From: Pulveribacter suum
GTDB taxonomy: Bacteria > Pseudomonadota > Gammaproteobacteria > Burkholderiales > Burkholderiaceae_C
Reading direction: 5' to 3'
Length of the DNA: 64,000 bases
NCBI RefSeq assembly: GCF_003013695.1
Contig: NZ_CP027792.1
Span: 764,501-828,500, forward strand
Position numbers and translations under genes: made by a program. Position 1 is the stretch's first letter, and the number at the start of each line of letters is the position of its first letter. Positions 35,292 to 44,397 of the stretch are shown here, one piece after another. The notes under the pieces were generated by a model. That model did no database searches, was not told the origin of the DNA, and was given only the letters and a program-made list of their open reading frames with translations.

Positions 35292-36050
35292 TCAGTGGCT
35301 CTGATCCGAAAGTGGGGGGGCCGGGTCCATGGTGCAGGCGTTTTCCAGCAACTGCAAGGCCAGGCGCTGAATGTCCTGCGCCCGGCCGGCGGCGATGGCC
35401 GTGGTGTGCAGGTGCAGGCCCAAGTGGCTGAGGGCGCTGCGCTGCAGCGTGTCCAGCGCCTCGGCCGTCTGCCGCCCGGGCGTTTGCACCTGCGGCGGGC
35501 GGATGGAAGCCACCGTGCAGCGGGGCAGGCCGGCGTGCAGCGCCAGGTGCTTGAGCTGGCGGTAGCTGGCCACCATGCCCTGCGCGCCCGGCCCGGTCAT
35601 GACCAGGGGCACGCTGTGGCTGGCGCGCAAGAGCGGCGCCAGCAGCTCGGGCCCGGCATACAGCACGGCCACGGCATAGCTGCGAAACAGCCCGGCAATC
35701 AGCGGCAGCGCTGCCTGGCCGGCCTGCGGGGCGCGCGCCAGGCGGGCCAGGCCGCGCGCGGCGGGCACCACGGCCAGCGCGGCGCCGGGCGCGGCGTCCT
35801 GCCCGCCGGGCCAGGGCAGGCCGTCCAGCAGGTGCAACAGGCCGGGGGCGCGCTCGCTTTCCTGCGCCGTGCCGTCCAGCACCACAGGGGTGTAGGACAG
35901 GCGCTGCAAGGCCGAGCACAGCTGCCACAGCATCTCCAGCTCCACGCTGCCGGCGCCGGGCTGGCTGACCACGGGCAGCAGGCGCAGCTGCTGCTCGGGC
36001 GCAAAGCCCTGCAGGCCCGTGGCCTGGTGGAGGGGGGTATCAAGCCACAT
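35292..36050 (-). CDS. FlhG/FleN-position protein lacking a P-loop
   Basis: A 252-residue protein between flhF and fliA, where the MinD-type ATPase FlhG (FleN/YlxH) is expected. The fold can still be traced: LRLLPVVSQPGAGSVELEML sits where FlhG has its deviant Walker A (SGKGGVGKT), followed by a helix and YTPVVLDGT in place of the switch I strand. The lysines and the Thr/Ser needed for ATP are missing, so it is probably not an ATPase. Its ATG overlaps the flhF stop by 11 bases. It may have kept a role in flagellar number or placement through partner binding; that is inference. A full-length FlhG elsewhere in the genome cannot be excluded. Confidence 0.7.
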   Translation of the reverse strand: MWLDTPLHQATGLQGFAPEQQLRLLPVVSQPGAGSVELEMLWQLCSALQRLSYTPVVLDGTAQESERAPGLLHLLDGLPWPGGQDAAPGAALAVVPAARGLARLARAPQAGQAALPLIAGLFRSYAVAVLYAGPELLAPLLRASHSVPLVMTGPGAQGMVASYRQLKHLALHAGLPRCTVASIRPPQVQTPGRQTAEALDTLQRSALSHLGLHLHTTAIAAGRAQDIQRLALQLLENACTMDPAPPLSDQSH

Positions 36051-37653
36051 CGACCAGCCCCTGTTCGCCGGCCGCGGCGGCGGCAGGCGAGAAGAAGAAG
36101 TTGAGTTCGGCCTCCTTGGGGTCGAACGCGGAGCGCACGCTGGTGCGCATGGAGGCGCCCACCAGCTTGCGCGCGTCGGCCCCTTCCCAGTCTTCGGGCA
36201 CGCGCTGGCCGTTGGTCACGCCGCGCAGCACCATCTGGTGGCGGATCAGCGCGTCCAGCGCCGGGCCCAGCTTCACGGCCTCGTCCACCTTGGACAGGAT
36301 GGCCTGCTGCGTGCCGGCGGTCTTGAAGCCGGTGAACACGTCGTCCAGCGTGTCGCCATGGCTGCTGGCGTTGAGCACCAGCAGGCGGTTCACGCCCGGC
36401 AGCTCCAGCACGTCCAGCAGGTCGCGCTTGCGCGGGTCGCGCGGGGCCACGCCGGTGGTGTCGATCAGCACCATCTTCTTGTTCGCCAGCAGGCCCAACA
36501 GGTCCTGCAGCGCAGCGCGGTCGTGCGCCAGGTGGGCCACCACGCCCAGCATGCGGCCGTAGGAGCGCAGCTGCTCGTGCGCGCCGACGCGGTAGGTGTC
36601 CAGCGTGATCAGGCCCACGCTGCCCGGGCCGTGGATGCGCGCGCACAGCGCGGCCAGCTTGGCCGTGGTGGTGGTCTTGCCCACGCCGGTGGCACCCACC
36701 ATGGCCCAGATGCCGCCCTGCTCGTACAGCGGCACGCTGGCGGCGTCGGTGCGCAGGTTGCGCTCCAGCACGTCCATCAGCCAGCGCACGGCGTCGGCCG
36801 CGCCCAGGTGCTCGGGCAGGTGCTCCAGCACGGCGCGCGACAGCGCGGGCGAGAAGCCCGCGCGGATCAGCTTGAGCATCAGGTTGGACTGGATCGGGTT
36901 TTGCCGCGCCTGGCCCAGCCAGGCCAGGGTGTTGAAGCGCTCCTCGATCAGGTCCTTCATGGATTGCAGCTCCTTCATCAGGTGCTGCTGGCCGTTGGCC
37001 GCGGCCAGCGTGGGCGCGGCGGCGGCCGGTGCCGGCTGGGGCCGGCGCGCCGTGGGCGTGCTGATCTGCTCGGCCCCCAGCGCGGCATGCATGGCCGGGC
37101 GCAGCGGGTTGTGCCGGGGCAGCTGGGGCGCGGCGGCAGCGGCAGGCGCGGGCGGCTCGAAGGCCGGGGCGCTGGCGCGGGCAAAGGTGGGCTGGGGCGG
37201 CTCGGGCAGCGCGGTGGGGGCCGTGCCGTGCATCGCCTCGTGGCGGCGGCGCAGCATGCGCTCGCGCACATAGTCCTGGAAGGACAGGGTGCTCATCGCC
37301 AGCTGCTCGGTGTCCTGCGCCACGGCGCTGCCGGCAGGGGCGGCGGACTGGGGCCGCGCAGCGGCCGGGCGCGGCTGCGGCTGGTGGTGTTGCTGCTGCT
37401 GCTGCAGGCGCACGGGGCTGGCGGCCAGGTCGGCGGCGCGCTCTTGCAGGCGGCTGGCCGGGGCGGCAGCGGCGGCGGGCACGTGGGCCTCGCCGGCCTG
37501 CAGCGTGGACAGGGTGTCCTCGGCGGTGGCCATGACCTCCACCCCGCCGGCGACCTGGCGGTTGGACAGGATGAGCGTGCCGTCGCCAAAGGCCATGCGC
37601 GCCTTGGCCAGGGCCTCGCGAGCGGTGGGAGCGGTAAAGCGTCGGATGTTCAT
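36040..37653 (-). CDS. flhF: Flagellar biosynthesis GTPase FlhF
   Basis: SRP-type GTPase that places polar flagella. 537 residues, longer than usual because of a low-complexity linker (about 55-220) rich in Ala, Pro and Gln. N-terminal MNIRRFTAPTAREALAKAR is the B domain; the NG domain carries the G1 loop GATGVGKTT (320-328), DTYRVGAHEQL, DTTGVAPRD and SKVDE. It overlaps flhA by four bases (ATGA) and the flhG-like gene by 11. Presence of FlhF argues for a polar flagellum. Confidence 0.95.
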   Translation of the reverse strand: MNIRRFTAPTAREALAKARMAFGDGTLILSNRQVAGGVEVMATAEDTLSTLQAGEAHVPAAAAAPASRLQERAADLAASPVRLQQQQQHHQPQPRPAAARPQSAAPAGSAVAQDTEQLAMSTLSFQDYVRERMLRRRHEAMHGTAPTALPEPPQPTFARASAPAFEPPAPAAAAAPQLPRHNPLRPAMHAALGAEQISTPTARRPQPAPAAAAPTLAAANGQQHLMKELQSMKDLIEERFNTLAWLGQARQNPIQSNLMLKLIRAGFSPALSRAVLEHLPEHLGAADAVRWLMDVLERNLRTDAASVPLYEQGGIWAMVGATGVGKTTTTAKLAALCARIHGPGSVGLITLDTYRVGAHEQLRSYGRMLGVVAHLAHDRAALQDLLGLLANKKMVLIDTTGVAPRDPRKRDLLDVLELPGVNRLLVLNASSHGDTLDDVFTGFKTAGTQQAILSKVDEAVKLGPALDALIRHQMVLRGVTNGQRVPEDWEGADARKLVGASMRTSVRSAFDPKEAELNFFFSPAAAAAGEQGLVDVA

Positions 37654-39737
37654 GCTGTTGCGCCTTGGAGGATGGGGCCGATGCGGATGGTGTGGGTTTC
37701 AGGAATTTCGCTGTGCGCCAGCACCTGCAGGCGCGGCGCCACGCGGCGCACCAGGCGGGCGATGGAGCTGCGGATGGCGTCAGGCACCAGCAGGCAGGCG
37801 GGCAGGCCCAGCTCTTCCTGCTTCATGGCGACCTGGGCGGCCTTTTGCGTCAGCAGGTCGGCCACGCCCGGGTCCAGCGCGGGGCTGGCGGCATTGCCCA
37901 GGGCCTGCATCAGCAGGCGCTCCAGGCCGGGCTCGATGGCGATCACGCTCAGCTCGCGCGTCGGGCCATAGATCTGCTGCACGATGGCCGGGGCCAGGGC
38001 GATGCGCACGCGGCGTGCCAGCTCGGCCGGGTCCTGCGTGCTGCCGGCGTGCTCGGCCAGCGTCTCGATGATGGTGCGGATGTCGCGGATGTGCACGGAC
38101 TCCTCCAGCAAGAGCTGCAGCACCTTCTGGAAGGTTGTGATGGAGACCAGCTTGGGCACGACTTCCTCGATCAGTTTGGGGGCCAGGCGCGTCACGTGTT
38201 CGACCAGCTGCTGCGTCTCGGTACGCGACAGCAGGCGGGCGGCCTGCACTTGCATCAAGTGTGACAAATGGGTGGCCATCACGGTTTCCGGATCAACGAC
38301 GGTAAAACCGGCCATTTGTGCGGCTTCGCGCTGGGCCGCGTCGATCCACTTGGCCGGCAGGCCGAAAGCCGGGTCGGTGGTGGCGGTGCCGATCAGCGGG
38401 GTGGTGATGCCGCCCGGGTTGATGGCCAGGAACATGCCGGGGAAGGCCTCGCCCTCGCCCACCACCACGCCGCGCAGCAAGATGCGGTAGGCGCTGGGCT
38501 TGAGCTCCAGGTTGTCGCGCACGTGCACGGCTGGCGGCAAAAAGCCCACTTCCTGGGCGAACTTGCGCCGCACGCCCTTGATGCGCGTGAGCAGGTCGCC
38601 CTGGCGGTTCTTGTCCACCAGGGCGATCAGGCGGTAGCCCAGCTCCAGGCCCAGCAGGTCCACGGGCTGCAGGTCGTCCCAGCTGGCCTCGCCGTCGCTG
38701 GCCGGGGCGGGCGGGGCCTCTTCGACCGGCGCGGGCCGGCGCTGGCGCTGCAGCAGCACCCAGGCCCCCCAGCCCAGGGCCGAGCCCATCACCAGGAACA
38801 CCACGTGCGGCATGCCGGGGATGAGCCCCAGCAGGATCAGGATGCCGCCGGTGACGCCCAGCACGCGCGGCGACATGAACAGCTGCTGCACGATCTGCTG
38901 GCCCATGTCGTTGTCCTTGCCCACGCGCGAGATCACCATCGCGGCGGCCACGGAGATGAGCAGGCCCGGGATCTGCGCCACCAGCGCGTCGCCCACCGCC
39001 AGCAGGATGTAGCTGTTGGCCGCGTCGCCGGCCGACAGCCCGTGCGACAGCATGCCGATGGCGAAGCCGCCGATGATGTTGATGATCAGGATCAGGATGC
39101 CGGCCACGGCGTCGCCGCGCACGAACTTGCTGGCGCCGTCCATGGAGCCGAAGAAGTTGGCTTCTTCCTGCACCTCGGCGCGGCGGCGCTTGGCTTCCTT
39201 TTCGTCGATCAGGCCGGCGTTCAGGTCGGCGTCCACCGCCATCTGCTTGCCCGGCATGGCGTCCAGCGTGAAGCGCGCCGAGACCTCGGCGATGCGCTCG
39301 GCGCCCTTGGTCACCACCACGAAGTTGATCACCACCAGGATGGCGAAGACGATCAGGCCGACGGCGAAGTTGCCGCCGATCAAAAAGTGCCCGAAGGCCT
39401 CGATCACCTTGCCGGCCGCGCCCGGGCCGGTGTGACCGTTGAGCAGCACCACGCGGGTGGAGGCCACGTTCAGCGACAGCCGCATCAGCGTGGTGAGCAG
39501 CAGCACCGAGGGGAAGGCGGCAAAGTCCAGCGGGCGCAGCATGTAGGCCGCGACCATCATCACCATCAGCGCCACGGCGATGTTCAGCGTGAAGAAGGTG
39601 TCCAGCAGCCACGCCGGAATGGGCAGCACCATCAGCGCCAGGATGGCCACCACCAGCAGCGGCGCGGCCAGGCCCTGCAGGGCCGAGCGGCTGCTGCCGG
39701 CCCACTGGCGGACGGAATTCATCGGGGAAGCGGTCAT
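37650..39737 (-). CDS. flhA: Flagellar export gate protein FlhA
   Basis: Inner-membrane ring of the flagellar type III export gate. 695 residues, standard. About eight N-terminal membrane helices (20-330), the conserved cytoplasmic FHIPEP loop region (DAMPGKQMAVDADLNAGLID, EEANFFGSMDGASKFVRGDA), then the soluble C-terminal docking domain (LGLELGYRLIALVD; FPGMFLAINPGG). It lies 12 bp after flhB and overlaps flhF by four bases. Confidence 0.97.
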   Translation of the reverse strand: MTASPMNSVRQWAGSSRSALQGLAAPLLVVAILALMVLPIPAWLLDTFFTLNIAVALMVMMVAAYMLRPLDFAAFPSVLLLTTLMRLSLNVASTRVVLLNGHTGPGAAGKVIEAFGHFLIGGNFAVGLIVFAILVVINFVVVTKGAERIAEVSARFTLDAMPGKQMAVDADLNAGLIDEKEAKRRRAEVQEEANFFGSMDGASKFVRGDAVAGILILIINIIGGFAIGMLSHGLSAGDAANSYILLAVGDALVAQIPGLLISVAAAMVISRVGKDNDMGQQIVQQLFMSPRVLGVTGGILILLGLIPGMPHVVFLVMGSALGWGAWVLLQRQRRPAPVEEAPPAPASDGEASWDDLQPVDLLGLELGYRLIALVDKNRQGDLLTRIKGVRRKFAQEVGFLPPAVHVRDNLELKPSAYRILLRGVVVGEGEAFPGMFLAINPGGITTPLIGTATTDPAFGLPAKWIDAAQREAAQMAGFTVVDPETVMATHLSHLMQVQAARLLSRTETQQLVEHVTRLAPKLIEEVVPKLVSITTFQKVLQLLLEESVHIRDIRTIIETLAEHAGSTQDPAELARRVRIALAPAIVQQIYGPTRELSVIAIEPGLERLLMQALGNAASPALDPGVADLLTQKAAQVAMKQEELGLPACLLVPDAIRSSIARLVRRVAPRLQVLAHSEIPETHTIRIGPILQGATA

Positions 39738-39749
39738 GGTCGTCGTGCG

Positions 39750-40934
39750 TTACTCGGCGGAAGGGGCGCGCGCGCCGCGGCGGCGCGGGGCGGGGCGCTG
39801 CGCCTGGGGCGAGTGCGGGTCCAGCTCGGGGGGGACTTGCGGGTCGGGCAGCTCGCCCGGCATGCGGCCTTCGCCGCGCAGCGCCGCCTTCAGGCGGTAC
39901 ACATAGGCCAGCACCTGGGCCACGGCCGTGTACAGCTGGGCAGGGATGGGCTGCTCCAGCTCGGCGTGGGCATACAGCGCGCGCGCCAGCATGGGCGACT
40001 GCAGCACCGGCACGCCGTGCTGCTGGGCCAGCTCGCGGATCTTGAAGGCCAGCAGATCGGTGCCCTTGGAGACGACCTGCGGCGCGCCCATGGCGGCCTC
40101 GTCGTACTTCAGCGCCACGGCGTAGTGGGTCGGGTTCATGACCACGAAGTCGGCCTTGGGCACGGCCGAGATGCTGGCCCCGTCGGCCAGCTCGCGTGCA
40201 CGCTGGCGCATGCGGCCCTTGAGCTGCGGGTTGCCGTCGCTTTCCTTGTGCTCCTGCTTGACTTCCTCGTGGCTCATCTTCAGGCGCGCCTTGAAGAAAT
40301 AGGCCTGCAGCGGCACGTCCACCACGGCGAACAGGAACACCACCAGCAGCAGCAGCGCCGCGCCCGACACCAGCCACTGCCCGGCCATGCGCAGCGCCAC
40401 CGGCGAGGGCTGCAGCACCAGCGCGGCCATGGTCTGCATGCTGTCGCCCATCACCTTCCAGGCCACGAAGGCCAGGATGGCCGTCATCAGCACCATCTTG
40501 GCCACGTTGGCCAGCTGCTGCTTGGAAAACAGGTTGGCCGCGCCCTTGAGCGGGTTGAGCCGGTTGAACTGCGGCGCAATCGGCTTGAGGCTGAACACCA
40601 GCCCGCCCGCGCCCACGCCTGCCAGCAGGGCGGCGGCGCTGGTCAGCACCGCGAACAGCGCGCTGCCGGCCACGCCCAGCATCACTGCGGGCTTCAGTCG
40701 CGCCAGCATGTAGGCCGGTGACTGCACGGTGGCCGCGTCGAACACCAGGCTCTGGCGCAGCGTGCGCTCCAGGTACTCGACGAACCAGGGCGCCAGCAGC
40801 AGCAGCGCCAGCCCGCCCACGCCCAGGATGGCCAGGTGCGAGAGATCGCGCGAGCGCGCGGCCTGCCCGTCCTGACGGGTCTTTTGCAGCTTGCGCTCGG
40901 TGGCGGGTAGGTCTTTGTCCTGGCTGGAGTCCAT
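39750..40934 (-). CDS. flhB: Flagellar export switch protein FlhB
   Basis: Export gate component that changes substrate from hook to filament proteins after self-cleavage. 394 residues; four membrane helices (about 32-50, 85-112, 143-165, 188-208) and a cytoplasmic domain with the autocleavage motif NPTH (267-270). The C-terminus has an extra Pro/Arg-rich tail beyond about residue 360. It heads the flhB-flhA-flhF-flhG-like-fliA operon with a sigma-28-like site just upstream. Confidence 0.96.
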   Translation of the reverse strand: MDSSQDKDLPATERKLQKTRQDGQAARSRDLSHLAILGVGGLALLLLAPWFVEYLERTLRQSLVFDAATVQSPAYMLARLKPAVMLGVAGSALFAVLTSAAALLAGVGAGGLVFSLKPIAPQFNRLNPLKGAANLFSKQQLANVAKMVLMTAILAFVAWKVMGDSMQTMAALVLQPSPVALRMAGQWLVSGAALLLLVVFLFAVVDVPLQAYFFKARLKMSHEEVKQEHKESDGNPQLKGRMRQRARELADGASISAVPKADFVVMNPTHYAVALKYDEAAMGAPQVVSKGTDLLAFKIRELAQQHGVPVLQSPMLARALYAHAELEQPIPAQLYTAVAQVLAYVYRLKAALRGEGRMPGELPDPQVPPELDPHSPQAQRPAPRRRGARAPSAE

Positions 40935-40961
40935 GGTGGCGTGACTTCTGGGGTCACGCCA

Positions 40962-40988
40962 TTGTCGGAAGCGGCAGGAAAAGCTAAA
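40962..40988 (-). promoter_or_regulatory. Sigma-28-like promoter for the flhB...fliA operon
   Basis: On the minus strand TTTAGCTT, 11-base spacer, TCCGACAA: five of eight and six of eight consensus positions, right spacing. The -10 lies 28 bp before the flhB ATG. The same TCCGA form occurs before the second flagellin. Confidence 0.55.
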
Positions 40989-41046
40989 GCCCGAATAAAG
41001 GGGCCGGGAGGCCGTATCTCACGGCACCTCGGCGATCGGGCTATTC

Positions 41047-41107
41047 TTCAAAATTGATAGCTGCCCGCGCTTGACTGGCGGGCGCCAAAGGCCGATTTGG
41101 CTTGAAA
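41047..41107 (+). repeat. Family A palindromic repeat between cheZ and flhB
   Basis: TTCAAAATTGATAGCTGCCC, then GCGCTTGACTGGCGGGCGC, then AAAGGCCGATTTGG. It lies just past the cheZ stop and upstream of the flhB promoter; as a hairpin it could separate the two transcripts. Confidence 0.8.
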
Positions 41108-41115
41108 TTCCGGGG

Positions 41116-41760
41116 TCAGAATCCCAGGCTGGCCAGCAGGTCGTCCACCTGCGACTGGCTGGTCACCACGTCGGCCGCGACCTCGGGGTTGACCACGGGG
41201 CCCTGCAGGCGCTCGTTGCGCGGCTCGGCGGCGGGGGGCGGCGTGGCACCGGGCGGGGCGGTTTGCAGCAGCAGCTGCACCAGCTGCTCCTCGATGGTGG
41301 CGGCCAGGTTGACCACGCGCGCGATCACCTGCCCGGTGAGGTCGTGGAAGTCCTGGGCCATCATGATTTCGGTCAGGTGCGTGTCCGCCTCCTGCGTCAC
41401 GCGCTCCACGTCGGTCAGGAAGTTGTAGATCTCGCCCTTGGCCACGGCGGCCACCGGGTCGGCCACCAGGGCGGTGACCACGCGGCGCGTTTCGCTGGCG
41501 ATGTAGTCGTGCTGCGCCTTGGCCTGCTCCACGCGGCCCAGCACCTTCTCGGCCGCCTCGCCCGTCAGCCGGGCGATGTAGGACAGGCGGCTTTGCGCGT
41601 CGGGCAGCTCGCCCATGGTGCCGCGCAGCTGGTCGGCGTAGCCCAGCTCGTTGAGCGCGGTGTGCAGCTGCCGCGTGAGCTGGCCGATCTTCAGGTGGAC
41701 GTCCTGCTCGCCCTCGGGCGGCACGCCCGCGCTGGCGCTGCTGCTGGCTTCATCCTGCAT
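41116..41760 (-). CDS. cheZ: CheY-P phosphatase CheZ
   Basis: Dephosphorylates CheY to end the motor signal. 214 residues, same as E. coli. The long four-helix hairpin is present; the active-site segment QDFHDLTGQVI gives Asp140 and Gln144, matching E. coli Asp143 and Gln147. The C-terminal DDLLASLGF peptide is the CheY-binding tail. It is 3 bp after cheY. Confidence 0.96.
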   Translation of the reverse strand: MQDEASSSASAGVPPEGEQDVHLKIGQLTRQLHTALNELGYADQLRGTMGELPDAQSRLSYIARLTGEAAEKVLGRVEQAKAQHDYIASETRRVVTALVADPVAAVAKGEIYNFLTDVERVTQEADTHLTEIMMAQDFHDLTGQVIARVVNLAATIEEQLVQLLLQTAPPGATPPPAAEPRNERLQGPVVNPEVAADVVTSQSQVDDLLASLGF

Positions 41761-41763
41761 GGT

Positions 41764-42150
41764 TCACATCCCCATCTTCTTGAGGATGAGGTTGACCTTC
41801 TCCTCCAGCGTGGCCTTGGTGAAGGGCTTGACGATGTAGCCGGCAGCGCCCCCCTGGGCGGCGGCGACGATGTCTTCCTTGCGCGCCTCGGCGGTGACCA
41901 TCAGCACCGGCAGGTGCTTGAGCTTGTCGTCCTTCTTGATCTCGCTGAGCAGCTGAAAGCCGTTCATGTTGGGCATGTTGATGTCGGTGACCACAAAGTC
42001 GAACTTGCTGTTGCGCAGCTTGTTGAGCGCGGCCACGCCGTCCTCGGCCTCGTCGGCGTCGGCAAAGCCGCTTTCCTTGAGCAGGTTGCGCACGATGCGC
42101 CGCATGGTGGAAAAGTCGTCAACGATCAGAAAACGAAGGGCAGAAGACAC
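41764..42150 (-). CDS. cheY: Chemotaxis response regulator CheY
   Basis: Single-domain receiver that binds the FliM/FliN switch when phosphorylated. 128 residues. Acidic pocket Asp11/Asp12, phosphoryl site Asp56 (VVTDINM), Thr86 (MVTAEA) and Lys108 (IVKPF) are all in place. It is followed by cheZ and preceded by motB at 69 bp. The sensor kinase CheA is not encoded here, so it must be elsewhere. Confidence 0.97.
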   Translation of the reverse strand: MSSALRFLIVDDFSTMRRIVRNLLKESGFADADEAEDGVAALNKLRNSKFDFVVTDINMPNMNGFQLLSEIKKDDKLKHLPVLMVTAEARKEDIVAAAQGGAAGYIVKPFTKATLEEKVNLILKKMGM

Positions 42151-42219
42151 GAAGGACCCTTTCGGTCGGAATTGCAGTAGCTGGCTATTGTGGGGAATCG
42201 GCGCCGAAGTGACAAGTTG

Positions 42220-43161
42220 TTACTCATCCGGCGCCGCAGAGGCAGGATTGTCCGGTTTTTTGTCGCCGGCCGGTTGCGCGGGGTTTAACGCGGCCGTCCT
42301 GCCCAGCAGGCGCTCTTCGGCCTCGTGGGTCAGCACGGTGATGGTGATGCGGCGGTTGAGCGCGGCGCGGGGGTGTTCGGGCTCCAGCAGGTCGCTGGCG
42401 GCCAGGCCGACCACGCGGCCCAGCTTGCCGTCGGGCATGCCGGCGGCCACCAGTTCGCGGCGCGAAGCGTTGGCCCGGTCGGCCGACAGCTCCCAGTTGC
42501 TGTAGCCGCGCTCGCCGTTGCCGTAGGGCGTGGCATCGGTGTGGCCGGCCAGGCTGATGCGGTTTTCCACCCCGCCCAGCGCCGCGCCGATCTCGCGCAG
42601 GATGTCGCGCATATAGGGTTTGACCAGCGCGCTGCCGCTGTCGAACATGGGCCGCGCCTGGTCGTCCACGATCTGGATCTGCAGGCCGTCCGGCGTCACA
42701 TCGATGCGGATCTGCGAGCGGTATTCATTCAACCGCGGGTTCTCGGTGATCAGCGCGTCGATCTTGGCCTGCAGCGCCTTGATGCGCTGGGCGTCGATCC
42801 GGGCGCGCTCGGCGCGCGCCGTCTCCAGGCTGGTGCGGCGGCTGGTGGCGGCGTCGTCGTCAGAGCGGCGCACCTGGCCGTGCACCTTGGACAGATCGTT
42901 GCCCCCGCCCGGGATGATGCTGGAGCTGTTGCCTGCCCCATCGCCGCCCTGCATGGACACCTTCAGCGGCGACGAAAAATAATCCGCAATGCCCTGCAGC
43001 TCGCCCTTGGCGGTGGAGCCCAGCAGCCACATGAGCAAGAAGAACGCCATCATGGCCGTCACGAAGTCGGCGTAGGCGATCTTCCAGGCGCCGCCATGCG
43101 GGGCGTGGCGCTGCTTCTTGCCGCGCTTGATGATGATGGGCTGAAGTTTCTTTTCGGCCAT
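42220..43161 (-). CDS. motB: Flagellar motor stator protein MotB
   Basis: Stator subunit anchoring the proton channel to peptidoglycan. 313 residues; one membrane helix (about 28-50) with the proton-carrying Asp32 in AYADFVTAMMAFFLLMWLLG, then a plug and the OmpA-like peptidoglycan domain (SLAGHTDATPYGNGERGYSN, LSADRANASRRELV). The aspartate-bearing helix is of the proton type. A family B repeat separates it from motA. Confidence 0.96.
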   Translation of the reverse strand: MAEKKLQPIIIKRGKKQRHAPHGGAWKIAYADFVTAMMAFFLLMWLLGSTAKGELQGIADYFSSPLKVSMQGGDGAGNSSSIIPGGGNDLSKVHGQVRRSDDDAATSRRTSLETARAERARIDAQRIKALQAKIDALITENPRLNEYRSQIRIDVTPDGLQIQIVDDQARPMFDSGSALVKPYMRDILREIGAALGGVENRISLAGHTDATPYGNGERGYSNWELSADRANASRRELVAAGMPDGKLGRVVGLAASDLLEPEHPRAALNRRITITVLTHEAEERLLGRTAALNPAQPAGDKKPDNPASAAPDE

Positions 43162-43199
43162 GTTCAGTGGCCCTCAGGGCTGCAGGCCGCCCGCAACGC

Positions 43200-43303
43200 A
43201 TGAAACCGGCGTGGCCCGGGCCAGCAGGCGGCCCGCAGGGGCTGCACCGCAGCTGACGCCGCCGTCCCCCCCGCAGGAAGGGCGCGAAGCGGCTCAGGGG
43301 AGG
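43200..43303 (-). repeat. Family B intra-operon repeat, copy B3
   Basis: Starts at the motA stop on the minus strand: TGACCTCCCCTGAGCCGCTT, then CGCGCCCTTCCTGCGGGGGGG, ACGGCGGCGTCAGC, and ends with GGCCGCCTGCTGGCCCGGGC. More diverged than the other copies in its second half. Confidence 0.65.
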
Positions 43304-44164
43304 TCATTTCTTGCCCTTGACATGGGCTTCCAGCTCGGCAAAGCCGGGGCGGTCGCCCGAGAACAGCACCTTGCGACCAAACTCGATGGCCGTGGACGGG
43401 TTGTAGCCCTGCATGCTCGCCAAGAGCGTGGACTTGATGCAGGCGAATTCCTTGGCCGCATCTTCGGCGCGCTGCTCCAGCAGGCCGGCCAGCGGCTCCA
43501 CCGCGCCATAGGCCAGCAAGATGCCCAGGAAGGTGCCCACCAGGGCCGATGCGATCATGCCGCCCAGCACCGCCGGCGGCTGCCCCACCGAGCCCATGGT
43601 GTTCACCACCCCCAGCACGGCGGCCACGATGCCGAAGGCCGGCAGCGCGCCGGCCAGCCGCGTGAGCGCGGCCACGGGGGCGTGCGCCTCCTGGTGGTGG
43701 GTCTCGATCTCGTTGTCCATCAGCGACTCGATCTCGTGCGCGTTCAGGTTGCCCGAGACCATCATGCGCAGGTAGTCGGTGGTGAACTCGATCACGTGGT
43801 GGTCGCTGCCCACGGTGGGGAATTTCTTGAACAGCTCGGACTTTTCCGGCTCTTCCACATCCTGCTCGATGGCCATCAGCCCTTCCTTGCGCGCCTTCTG
43901 CAAGATTTCATAGAGCATGGCCAGCAGCTCCATGTAGCGCGCCTTGGTGTACTTGTTACCCTTGAGCGCCTGGGGCAGCGAGGCGAACGTGGCCTTGAGC
44001 ACCTTGGGCTGGTTGTTCACGATGAAGGCGCCCAGGGCCGCGCCGCCGATGGTGATCATCTCGAAGGGCAGCGCCTCCAGCAGCACGTTGATGTTGCCGC
44101 CGTGCGCGATGAACACCCCGAAGACGCAGCCGAAGGTGATGAGGTAGCCGAGGATGACGAACAT
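43304..44164 (-). CDS. motA: Flagellar motor stator protein MotA
   Basis: Stator subunit with four membrane helices. 286 residues; N-terminal MFVILGYLITFGCVFGVFI, cytoplasmic loop with the conserved ARKEGLMAIEQDVEEPEKS, and the second helix pair (LPAFGIVAAVLGVVNTMGSV, SALVGTFLGILLAYGAVEPL) carrying the conserved prolines. It is the first gene of motA-motB-cheY-cheZ; a weak sigma-28-like site lies about 75 bp upstream. Confidence 0.97.
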   Translation of the reverse strand: MFVILGYLITFGCVFGVFIAHGGNINVLLEALPFEMITIGGAALGAFIVNNQPKVLKATFASLPQALKGNKYTKARYMELLAMLYEILQKARKEGLMAIEQDVEEPEKSELFKKFPTVGSDHHVIEFTTDYLRMMVSGNLNAHEIESLMDNEIETHHQEAHAPVAALTRLAGALPAFGIVAAVLGVVNTMGSVGQPPAVLGGMIASALVGTFLGILLAYGAVEPLAGLLEQRAEDAAKEFACIKSTLLASMQGYNPSTAIEFGRKVLFSGDRPGFAELEAHVKGKK

Positions 44165-44236
44165 GCTTCGTTCTGGGGAGGGCCGGCCCGACGAGGGTGG
44201 CGTGGCGCGCCATGGCGGCGCGGAGGATTAGTCAGT

Positions 44237-44263
44237 GTTTCGGATTGTGGCAGGCAAAAATAA
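44237..44263 (-). promoter_or_regulatory. Possible sigma-28 promoter for motA
   Basis: Minus strand TTATTTTT, 11-base spacer, TCCGAAAC. The -10 equals that of the second flagellin promoter at seven of eight bases; the -35 is weak (five of eight to consensus). Located 73-100 bp before the motA ATG. Confidence 0.45.
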
Positions 44264-44321
44264 AGGCTTGCATTGGCACGCAGCGGGGCCTGCGCCTGCC
44301 GCATGCGGCTGGGTATAGGGG

Positions 44322-44378
44322 TAAAAACCGGCTCCAGCGCTTATCCACCAAGCGCTGGCAGCTATTGAAAGCATAGCG
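44322..44378 (-). repeat. Family A palindromic repeat after the first flagellin gene
   Basis: CCAGCGCTT and AAGCGCTGG form a perfect 9-bp stem with a seven-base loop, followed on the minus strand by GAGCCGGTTTTTAC. It starts about 20 bp after the fliC1 stop and could serve as its terminator. Confidence 0.8.
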
Positions 44379-44397
44379 TAGCCAGTTCTTTGGCCCG

